Assembly (NCBI GenBank): GCA_024278035.1
Contig: JAJRUA010000137.1
Coordinates: forward strand, 1-8,159
Origin: Planctomycetota bacterium
Lineage (GTDB): Bacteria; Planctomycetota; Planctomycetia; Pirellulales; Lacipirellulaceae
Direction of reading: 5' to 3'
Length of the DNA: 8,159 nt
Shown here: positions 1 through 6,026 of the stretch, in pieces
Layout of the letters: the number at the start of each line of letters is the position of its first letter
Numbering within the stretch: position 1 is the first letter of the stretch
Program-made: the position numbers and the translations under genes
The notes under the pieces: generated by a model
The model's database searches: none
Seen by the model: the letters and a program-made list of their open reading frames with translations, nothing else
What the model was told of the DNA's origin: nothing

Positions 1-683
1 GCCAACCTAGTCAGGGCTGCTTGCACGCCGGAGCCGAATCGCTCTTCAGCTCCAGGCAATAAAACATGGCGAATCCAATTCCTGGTCGGCTCTGTCTGGG
101 CATTCGTTGCATCTTCGCGAAAAGTTGAGCCCGACTGATCATGGTAGGCAATCAACTCTTTGCGAGGGATGGCGATCAGGGGGCGGACGAGCGTCGCCGC
201 CCCCCCTGGCACAGGGCGTGAGGCCGCAATCCCACGAAGTCCTGCTAGCCCCGAACCACGTAGCAAGCGAAAGAGCACGGTCTCGGCAAGGTCATCGGCC
301 GTGTGGCCCGTCGCGATGTAACGAGCCCCGACTTCACCGGCAGCCCGGGAAAAGAACGCGTGTCGCTCGTCTCGAAGCTCGGCTTCGCTTCGGGGGCCCG
401 ACTCGGACGAAATACCACGCAAGCATTCGAGGCCCAGGTCCACGGCAAGCTGCTCAACCCAATCAGCATCTTGCCCGGAGGCCTCTCCGCGCATTTGGTG
501 GTCGTAGTGGGCCACAAAAAGCTGTCCCGATCCGGCCGTCAGTTCTTTGAGCGTTGCGAGAAGCCGCAGCAGCGCCACGCTATCTGCCCCACCAGAGACA
601 GCCACCAGCACATGCACGCTCCGCCACTGCTCGGGTGGCCAAGCCTTGGCGACAAGCGATTCAAGTTCCAGAGGAGCGGGCAT
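1..683 (-). CDS. tilS: tRNA(Ile)-lysidine synthase TilS, N-terminal part (cut by window edge)
   Basis: The product ligates lysine to C34 of the CAU-anticodon tRNA(Ile) using ATP, giving lysidine so that the tRNA reads AUA as Ile. It acts in the cytosol and is normally essential. The visible 227 codons form the N-type ATP pyrophosphatase domain. The PP-loop SGGADS lies at residues 30-35, AHYDHQMR (family form AHVDHGLR) at 58-65, and GHTADDLAET at 126-135, followed by FRLLRGSGLAGLRG. The tRNA-contacting signature appears as TRNWIRHVLLP at about 200-210, where most relatives have TRNRIRxxLLP. The ATG at 683-681 was chosen because a TAG lies in frame at 716-714 with no better start between them. 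The Shine-Dalgarno is weak. The frame is open through base 1, so the C-terminal substrate-binding domains lie outside the window. The gene is divergent from rny. The family assignment is very secure. Confidence 0.95.
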   Translation of the reverse strand, partial: MPAPLELESLVAKAWPPEQWRSVHVLVAVSGGADSVALLRLLATLKELTAGSGQLFVAHYDHQMRGEASGQDADWVEQLAVDLGLECLRGISSESGPRSEAELRDERHAFFSRAAGEVGARYIATGHTADDLAETVLFRLLRGSGLAGLRGIAASRPVPGGAATLVRPLIAIPRKELIAYHDQSGSTFREDATNAQTEPTRNWIRHVLLPGAEERFGSGVQAALTRL

Positions 684-888
684 CGGAGTTCCGTACAGAG
701 GGATGAAAACGACCTATCTTGCACTGTGGCAACGGTTTCGGTAAACAGTGGGGGCTGCTGACTTGATAAGCCTATTCTGTTCGAAACGCACTCTTTTCGT
801 TTCTTCGGCGGGGGACTCACCAGCGGTTCCTCAACCCTCCGGCGATAAGGCCGGTTTGAATAGATCAACTAACAATAGCCAATTCCCT
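684..888. promoter_or_regulatory. Divergent tilS/rny intergenic region, presumed to hold both promoters
   Basis: These 205 bp separate the divergent starts of tilS and rny, so both promoters are expected here. No convincing sigma-70 pair was found. TTGCAC (719-724), 17 bp, TAAACA (742-747) matches only half of the consensus in each box. The last 40 bp before rny are AT-richer (around 855-888) and contain no clear Shine-Dalgarno. The region is open in frame with rny from a GTG at 748, but that stretch shows no conserved domain and is judged to be leader. The role is inferred from gene orientation alone. Confidence 0.4.
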
Positions 889-2445
889 ATGCCTATTACA
901 CCTATCACGCTTGCGATCGTCGCGGTCGTTTCGGCTGCGATGGGAATGGGCGTGATCGCTTTGCTTGGCCGCCTACGAAAGTGGGACGCTGAGAAAGAGG
1001 CCGCCCAAATCCTTGAACGGGCTGGTCTTCAAGCAAAATCTCGCCTTCAAGAAGCGGAGCTTGAAGCGAAAGAGATGGGCATCCTTGAGAAGGCGCGCAT
1101 TGAGGAAAAACTCGCCGCCGTCCGCGACAAACAGCACGAACGCGAACGGACTCTCGACAAGCGGGACGACGCCCTCTCGAGCCGTGAAGAGCAGTTCTCC
1201 CAACAGGAGAGGATGGTCGAAAGCAACCAACGGCGGCTCAACGAGAAGCTCCAAGACGCCGACCTCCGACAAAAAGAACTCGACGACCTGCTCGACGTAC
1301 AAAGACAGACGCTCCATAAACTCAGTTCGCTCAGCGCTGAAGAGGCCCGTGAACAGCTCCTCGAGCAACTCGATACCGAGCTTTCCCACGAGCAGGGGGC
1401 ACGCATCCTCAAGCATGAGAAGCTGATCGCCGAGAAGACCGACGCGAAAGCCAAGGAACTGCTCATCACGTCGATCCAGCGCTTCGCCGCCGCCCATACG
1501 GCCGAATCGACCACCAGCACGGTCGATATCCCCAACGACGACATGAAGGGCCGCATCATCGGTCGAGAAGGACGGAATATCCGTTCCTTTGAGAAAGCGA
1601 CCGGCGTGGATGTGATTATCGACGATACGCCCGGTGTGGTGATCGTTAGTTCTTTCGACCCCGTGCGACGCGAGATCGCTCGGATTGCCCTTACAAAATT
1701 GATTGCTGACGGGCGTATCCATCCGAGCCGCATTGAGGAGCTGGTCGTCGAAACAGAGAAAGAGGTCGAGGAGCAAGTCCAACGCCACGGCGAAGAAGCG
1801 GCCAACGAGGCAGATGTCCATGGCCTACACCCCAAAGTGATTCAACTGCTGGGCCGACTCCGTTACCGCACCAGTTACAGCCAAAACGTCCTACGGCACT
1901 CGATCGAAGTGGCGTTCGTCACGGGGATGCTTGCCGAAGAGATGGGCATGGATGGCGACCTCGCGCGCCGGGCCGGCCTGTTGCACGACATTGGCAAAGC
2001 GGCCGACCATGATGCCGAAGGGGGCCATCCCAAAATTGGTGCCGACCTTTTGAAACGGTACGGCGAGAATGAAACGGTCGTCCATGCCGCGCTGGGACAC
2101 CATGACGACATTCGCCCCGACATGCCTTACACCGTGATTTGTGCCGCAGCGGATGCCTGTAGCGCTTCGCGTCCCGGTGCCCGCCGAGAAACACTGGACC
2201 GCTACATCAAGCGGATGCAAGAGCTGGAGGCAATCGCTACGGGCTTCGATGGTGTCCACCAAGCGTTCGCTATTCAGGCAGGACGCGAGGTGCGGGTCAT
2301 TGCCAAGACAAAGCAAACGACTGACGAATCGGCGGCCAAGGTCTGCCGAGACATTGCCAAAGCGTTCGAGGAGCAGCTCACCTATCCGGGCGAAATCCGT
2401 GTCACCATGATCCGAGAAACCCGCTTCACCGAAATGGCGAAGTGA
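889..2445 (+). CDS. rny: Ribonuclease Y
   Basis: Membrane-anchored endoribonuclease that starts bulk mRNA decay and RNA processing in bacteria using the RNase Y pathway. The 518 residues match the usual length of about 510-520. In order: an N-terminal membrane segment (about residues 5-26), a long charged coiled coil rich in Glu/Lys/Arg/Gln (about 30-200), a KH RNA-binding domain with the [12 protein letters not shown] signature at 221-232, and an HD-type metal-dependent hydrolase domain. The HD domain has H337 in [10 protein letters not shown], the H366-D367 pair in LLHDIGKA, and the downstream GHHDD and AIQAGREVR motifs. The C-terminus ([13 protein letters not shown]) is also family-typical. 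The ATG at 889 was chosen because it puts the membrane anchor at the N-terminus as in known RNase Y. A GTG at 748 would add 47 residues without family support. ymdB follows 86 bp downstream, the order seen in many genomes. Identification is very secure. Confidence 0.97.
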   Translation: MPITPITLAIVAVVSAAMGMGVIALLGRLRKWDAEKEAAQILERAGLQAKSRLQEAELEAKEMGILEKARIEEKLAAVRDKQHERERTLDKRDDALSSREEQFSQQERMVESNQRRLNEKLQDADLRQKELDDLLDVQRQTLHKLSSLSAEEAREQLLEQLDTELSHEQGARILKHEKLIAEKTDAKAKELLITSIQRFAAAHTAESTTSTVDIPNDDMKGRIIGREGRNIRSFEKATGVDVIIDDTPGVVIVSSFDPVRREIARIALTKLIADGRIHPSRIEELVVETEKEVEEQVQRHGEEAANEADVHGLHPKVIQLLGRLRYRTSYSQNVLRHSIEVAFVTGMLAEEMGMDGDLARRAGLLHDIGKAADHDAEGGHPKIGADLLKRYGENETVVHAALGHHDDIRPDMPYTVICAAADACSASRPGARRETLDRYIKRMQELEAIATGFDGVHQAFAIQAGREVRVIAKTKQTTDESAAKVCRDIAKAFEEQLTYPGEIRVTMIRETRFTEMAK

Positions 2446-2531
2446 TCGAGTGCGGAATTCGGAATCGTTGCTAATCGTACCTTGTTGTTGGGTTCCCTTT
2501 TTCATTCTGCATTCCCCAATCCGGATTCCCT
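2446..2531. repeat. Imperfect inverted repeat / palindromes between rny and ymdB
   Basis: The 86-bp spacer contains GGAATTCGGAAT (2454-2465) and AATCCGGATTCC (2518-2529). The reverse complement of the first matches the second at 10 of 12 positions. The second contains a perfect 10-bp palindrome, AATCCGGATT (2518-2527), ending 4 bp before the ymdB GTG. Related ATTC-type words lie between (ATTCTGCATTCC, 2504-2515). There is no U-tract, so it does not look like an intrinsic terminator, and no Shine-Dalgarno is evident for ymdB. It could be a copy of a dispersed intergenic repeat or an mRNA structure around the start. Which one is not decidable from this window. Confidence 0.4.
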
Positions 2532-3347
2532 GTGAAATTTCTTTTCATCGGTGACATCGTTGGCAAGCCGGGGCGGGAGATTGTCGTTAAGGTCCTGCCT
2601 GGACTAATTATGGAACGCGGGCTCGACTTGGTCGTTGCCAACGGCGAGAACGCGGCGGCCGGTTCGGGTATTACGCCGAAGATTTGCAAAGAACTCACCG
2701 GTGCCGGAGTGGATGCCCTTACGCTTGGCGACCATGTCTTTCGGCGACGTGAGATTCTTCCCTCGCTTGAGTCGGAAGAGAACATTGTGGTCCCGGCGAA
2801 CTTGCCTCCCGAAGCGATCGGCAAACGCTGGACTGTCGTCACAGCCCGCAACGGTGAGCGCGCCGTGATCTGTTGCGCCTTGGGGCAACTCTTTATGAAG
2901 CCGATGGACAACCCGTGGCGGGCGATCGACGCGGTCCTTGCTGCGGCTCCTGCGGATGCCAAGGTTCGGCTCGTAGACTTTCATGCTGAGGCGACCAGCG
3001 AGATGCAAGTGATGGGCCGCTATCTGGATGGCCGCGTGTCAGCAGTGCTTGGCACCCATACGCATGTCGCCACGGCAGACGAGTCGGTCCTACCCGGTGG
3101 CACCGCCTTTCAATGCGATGTCGGCATGACAGGCCCCCATGAAAGCATCATTGGTCGCCGCATTGATCGTGTGCTAGCGGCAACACTCACCGGAATGCAT
3201 CACCCGTTTGATGTCGCTACGGAAGATAACCGTCTCAACGGGGCGATCGTTGAAACCGACCCCGCGACGGGTCTTGCCGTAAGCATCGAAAGGGTTGCAA
3301 TCGACGAAGCGGAAGCGGGGCGGCTTGAGGAATTGGCGAAGGGCTAG
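2532..3347 (+). CDS. ymdB: YmdB-family metallophosphoesterase (TIGR00282)
   Basis: A 271-residue cytosolic binuclear-metal phosphodiesterase. The Bacillus subtilis homologue (264 aa) hydrolyses 2',3'-cyclic nucleotides and affects biofilm and motility decisions. The Deinococcus homologue is DR1281. Here the metal-site motifs are D8 in FIGDIVGKPGR, E39-N40 in NGENAA, D67-H68 in TLGDHVF, H151 in DFHAEATSE, and H176/H178 in GTHTHVATAD, followed by CDVGMTGPH. Position 67 is Asn (GNH) in the Bacillus protein but Asp here. The GTG at 2532 was chosen because the family's N-terminus begins immediately (VKFLFIGD...) and no upstream in-frame start fits. No Shine-Dalgarno is visible; a palindrome occupies that position. 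It lies downstream of rny on the same strand and is probably co-transcribed. The family is certain. The exact substrate in this organism is unknown. Confidence 0.95.
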   Translation: MKFLFIGDIVGKPGREIVVKVLPGLIMERGLDLVVANGENAAAGSGITPKICKELTGAGVDALTLGDHVFRRREILPSLESEENIVVPANLPPEAIGKRWTVVTARNGERAVICCALGQLFMKPMDNPWRAIDAVLAAAPADAKVRLVDFHAEATSEMQVMGRYLDGRVSAVLGTHTHVATADESVLPGGTAFQCDVGMTGPHESIIGRRIDRVLAATLTGMHHPFDVATEDNRLNGAIVETDPATGLAVSIERVAIDEAEAGRLEELAKG

Positions 3348-3529
3348 ACGCTCTCCCCGGAAAGGCTTCGTTCGAGGAAACCGAAGAGAGTTAGGGGCAC
3401 TTCCCAAAACAGCACAGGAGGGGGCCCTCCTTGGGTACTTGGTGCCTGAAATGGTTACCGCGTTTACTCGGTTTTCAGTTTCGTGATACTGTAAAAGAGC
3501 GAGTGCCTGATGCAATCCTGGAGAAGCGG
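3348..3529. other. Convergent intergenic region between ymdB and the membrane glycosyltransferase
   Basis: These 182 bp lie between the ends of two converging transcription units. The region contains the GC-rich hairpin listed separately and a weaker two-part fold near the ymdB end: CTCT (3351-3354) with AGAG (3387-3390), enclosing CTTCG (3366-3370) with CGAAG (3382-3386). No gene is supported here. A short plus-strand frame through this region lacks any recognisable domain. Confidence 0.5.
3416..3431. terminator. GC-rich hairpin, possible terminator for the convergent units
   Basis: AGGAGGGGGCCCTCCT can pair its first six bases with its last six around a four-base loop. It sits between the convergent ends of ymdB and the minus-strand operon, where a terminator is expected. 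Read on the minus strand it is followed after six bases by TTTT; on the plus strand there is no T-tract. It is therefore not a textbook intrinsic terminator, and if it works at all it more likely serves the minus-strand unit. Confidence 0.35.
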
Positions 3530-5296
3530 TCAGCATGGGAGCTTGAACACCAAAAACAGTTGGAGCCGCAATGCCAGCCATGTCAGTAAAATCCCCCATT
3601 CGAGCCAGGGGACCACGTAATAGAAAAAATACTCCCCGTCGTAAGGTGTCCCAGCGACGCCCGGCGCGGGGAAGTGCTCTTGGAGCCAGAAACGCAAATA
3701 GTAGGCAAAGCAGGCCGCGGAAATCGCTAGCCATGCCCGACTGCGTACGAATGGCAATAGCGGAACGGCCCAGCACCAGTACCACGGGTTTTGTGTGGGT
3801 GCGAGCAGCCAGAACCAAGCAAGCGTCAAGAAGGCCGCTCGAAGCCAAAGCGAAGGATCGATCGGTTCCTTGCCGGTCGGCCATGCGTTCTGCCAAATAA
3901 GCCCAACAACAATGGCCAAGAAAGCAACCAGTGTGGCCACTCGGGCTGTGAAGAATGCTGCGCGGTCATCCTCTTGGAACGAGGTGCTCCAGTCGTTGGG
4001 GGTGACATCAAACCAAGCCCTTTGTGAGGAGCTTGTACTGAACGTCCCCCAACCTTGCACCTCGATCTTTCTCGACCGCTGGACACTTCCTGGTAGGTTC
4101 TGGGATAGGTTCTCATCGCCATGCCATCGGAGGTTTTCGTAGGCGATCATAAACAGTAGATCGTTCATCTCCCATTTTTGGAGAAACGTGGCGATACCGG
4201 CGGTCTTGCTTGGGTTCGCCGTTTTAGTTGTCGGTAGCGTGCCGGGTAGAGGCGGGAAGGATTGGGTATTCGGGGGGACTGCGGCGACTTCGCCCGAACG
4301 GGGCCAAAGCATAGGGGAAAGTCCAATGGCTACCGTCACAATAAACGCCACTGCGCCAATTGCCATCGATCGAAATCCCATGCGGCGCCACAAAGCGGCT
4401 GCCAAGAGCGGGGCGAGTACAATCGGATAGAGCTTGGCCCCGACGCCAAGACCTAGTAGCACGGCAGCCAGGAGGCCCCACCCCATGCCACGCGAAGGAT
4501 TGGCTTTGCCAACGAAGGCTTCGACCGCGGCTACCGCTGCGGCGATGGTGAAAAAAGTGGCGATCGAATCGAGGTGGCCACTCCCGGCGACTTCTTTCAG
4601 CACCAACGGACACCAGCCGTACACCAATGCCCAACCAAGCGGCCGCCCCGTACGACGCAGCAATTGCATCACCAGCAGCAAGGTCGCCATGTCGAACAGC
4701 GTTAAAAAACCCTTTAGCCACGTGAGCCGTTCCGTGGCCGACCATTCGTGAGACGCTGTTGCCGCTGCGGCCGCGAACACGGCTTGGCTTACCGGTGGAT
4801 AGGGCGATGGCAAATGGGCGTAGTGAATTGTCTCGACGATTTCTTGCAACGCCGGCTCCGAACGGGCACGCTGGACCAATTGATGGAGCGTCGCATTGCC
4901 GGGGGCTTGGTCCGTTTCAAGCCAATTGGCGACTTGTTCAGGCGTGTAGGCGTAGGGATCGACTCCTTCGCAAACGACCGTTCCGTCCCACAGATAACGA
5001 TAAATGTCGATCTCCTGAAACGGTGGGGTCGGCAACAGCAGGCATCGCATAAGGAGCGATGTACCGAAAATCCACCAGCCAAGCCCTGAGGTGGAGGGCC
5101 GTCGCACAGAAAAATGCAATGCCGCGAAGTAAAGTCCACAAGCCACACCGTACAAAGTTAAAACGGTGAGCAGTGGTCGCTCGTTTTGCGGGACGGTAAG
5201 GGCGTAGTTTGGACCAAGCCAAAGTAGCACCGCATAGACGGCGGCTGTCAAAAGAGCGAGAAGCCATAACGCCAGACCAATCGGGTTGGTCTTCAT
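3530..5296 (-). CDS. Polytopic GT-C fold glycosyltransferase (GT87/DUF2029-like)
   Basis: A 588-residue inner-membrane protein with about ten or more hydrophobic segments, for example residues 7-27 and 42-64 and a dense C-terminal set. GT-C traits are visible. After the second or third membrane segment lies an extracytoplasmic acidic motif, EIDIYRYLWDG (E95, D97, D104), followed by GVDPYAY (111-117). Then come SPYPPVSQ (164-171) and KEVAGSGHLDS (E235, H241, D243), all resembling GT87/DUF2029 and polyprenol-linked mannosyltransferase-like proteins. Such enzymes transfer a sugar from a polyprenyl-phosphate donor to an acceptor outside the cytoplasm. An unusually long loop of about 115 residues (about 327-445), starting Pro/Thr-rich, interrupts the membrane segments. 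The ATG at 5296-5294 overlaps the upstream stop as ATGA and has GAGG 7 nt ahead. An in-frame start at 5323 is less likely. Translational coupling to the family 2 enzyme is implied. Donor and acceptor cannot be named. Confidence 0.8.
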   Translation of the reverse strand: MKTNPIGLALWLLALLTAAVYAVLLWLGPNYALTVPQNERPLLTVLTLYGVACGLYFAALHFSVRRPSTSGLGWWIFGTSLLMRCLLLPTPPFQEIDIYRYLWDGTVVCEGVDPYAYTPEQVANWLETDQAPGNATLHQLVQRARSEPALQEIVETIHYAHLPSPYPPVSQAVFAAAAATASHEWSATERLTWLKGFLTLFDMATLLLVMQLLRRTGRPLGWALVYGWCPLVLKEVAGSGHLDSIATFFTIAAAVAAVEAFVGKANPSRGMGWGLLAAVLLGLGVGAKLYPIVLAPLLAAALWRRMGFRSMAIGAVAFIVTVAIGLSPMLWPRSGEVAAVPPNTQSFPPLPGTLPTTKTANPSKTAGIATFLQKWEMNDLLFMIAYENLRWHGDENLSQNLPGSVQRSRKIEVQGWGTFSTSSSQRAWFDVTPNDWSTSFQEDDRAAFFTARVATLVAFLAIVVGLIWQNAWPTGKEPIDPSLWLRAAFLTLAWFWLLAPTQNPWYWCWAVPLLPFVRSRAWLAISAACFAYYLRFWLQEHFPAPGVAGTPYDGEYFFYYVVPWLEWGILLTWLALRLQLFLVFKLPC

Positions 5297-6021
5297 AGCT
5301 TGTCCTCTGGCAAACGGGACCAACCATGCTTTGCCAAGCAGTAAAGAATCTTCGTTCCGGCGGCAAACGAACCACGCACGGTGCCGCTAATTTTGCTTTG
5401 GCCGAGTCGCTGCCGATAAGGGACGGGGACTTCCAGGACACGGAGCTTCAGACGCCACGCCTTGAGCTGCATTTCAATTGTCCAGCCGTAGTTTTCGTCA
5501 GCCATTTGCAAACGGCAAAGCGCGGCGTAGTCGATCGCACGAAAGGGACCGAGGTCCGTGTAGGGGGCCCCCCAACCGAGCCGCATGAGGCCGCTCGCCA
5601 AATGGTTGCCGAAGACCGCTTGCGGTGGCATCGCCCCCGGTTCTCGTTGGCCAAGCATTCGGGAACCGAGAACCATATCTTGTTCATCGGCAAGGATCGG
5701 TCCGACCAATTTCGGTAGCAACTGGGGTGAGTCACTATGGTCCGCATCCACAAACGCCACAACACGCGGCGGTCGGTTACCCCCGGCAATCCCTCGCTTG
5801 ATTTCCTCAAGGCCGGCCAAGCAGGCGCTGCCATAGCCTCGGCGTGGTTCGGCAACGACATGAGCCCCCGCTTCTTTGGCCCGGTCTGCCGTTCGGTCTG
5901 TCGAGCCGTTATCGACAACGATCACCCGCCCCACTGGGGGCAACTGACCGAGGACTTCCACAATGCCCTGCTCTTCATTGAGTGCCGGGATTAGCACCAC
6001 AACATCGCCATAGCCGGGCAT
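5293..6021 (-). CDS. Family 2 glycosyltransferase, polyprenyl-phosphate sugar synthase type
   Basis: A GT-A fold transferase of 242 residues, like the catalytic domain of dolichyl/polyprenyl-phosphate mannose or glucose synthases. These move a sugar from GDP- or UDP-sugar to polyprenyl phosphate at the cytosolic membrane face. Motifs include VVVLIPALNEE (7-17), VIVVDNGSTDRT (33-44) and RRGYGSACLAGL (60-71). FVDADHSD carries the metal-binding D92-A-D94, VLGSR lies at 117-121, and YTDLGPFRAI at 154-163. A later conserved block is ENYGWTIEMQLKA, with E183 in the usual catalytic area. There is no C-terminal membrane segment, so it is soluble or peripheral. The ATG at 6021 was chosen because it lies 5 bp after the upstream stop and starts the fold directly. 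A start at 6075 would overlap the upstream gene by 49 bp. The stop overlaps the next gene's ATG. The GT2 assignment is secure; sugar identity is not known. Confidence 0.9.
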   Translation of the reverse strand: MPGYGDVVVLIPALNEEQGIVEVLGQLPPVGRVIVVDNGSTDRTADRAKEAGAHVVAEPRRGYGSACLAGLEEIKRGIAGGNRPPRVVAFVDADHSDSPQLLPKLVGPILADEQDMVLGSRMLGQREPGAMPPQAVFGNHLASGLMRLGWGAPYTDLGPFRAIDYAALCRLQMADENYGWTIEMQLKAWRLKLRVLEVPVPYRQRLGQSKISGTVRGSFAAGTKILYCLAKHGWSRLPEDKL

Positions 6022-6026
6022 CGCAC

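Noticed and set aside
107..761. Overlapping plus-strand open frames at the left edge
   Set aside because: The minus strand here encodes TilS with PP-loop and other signature motifs in one uninterrupted frame.
748..888. N-terminal extension of RNase Y from a GTG at 748
   Set aside because: The extra 47 residues precede the membrane anchor and have no counterpart in the family. The ATG at 889 gives the normal length and topology.
973..1821. A 282-codon open frame on the minus strand opposite rny
   Set aside because: It lies fully antisense to an unmistakable RNase Y coding region; its Leu/Phe-rich translation reflects the reverse complement of Glu/Lys-rich coiled-coil codons.
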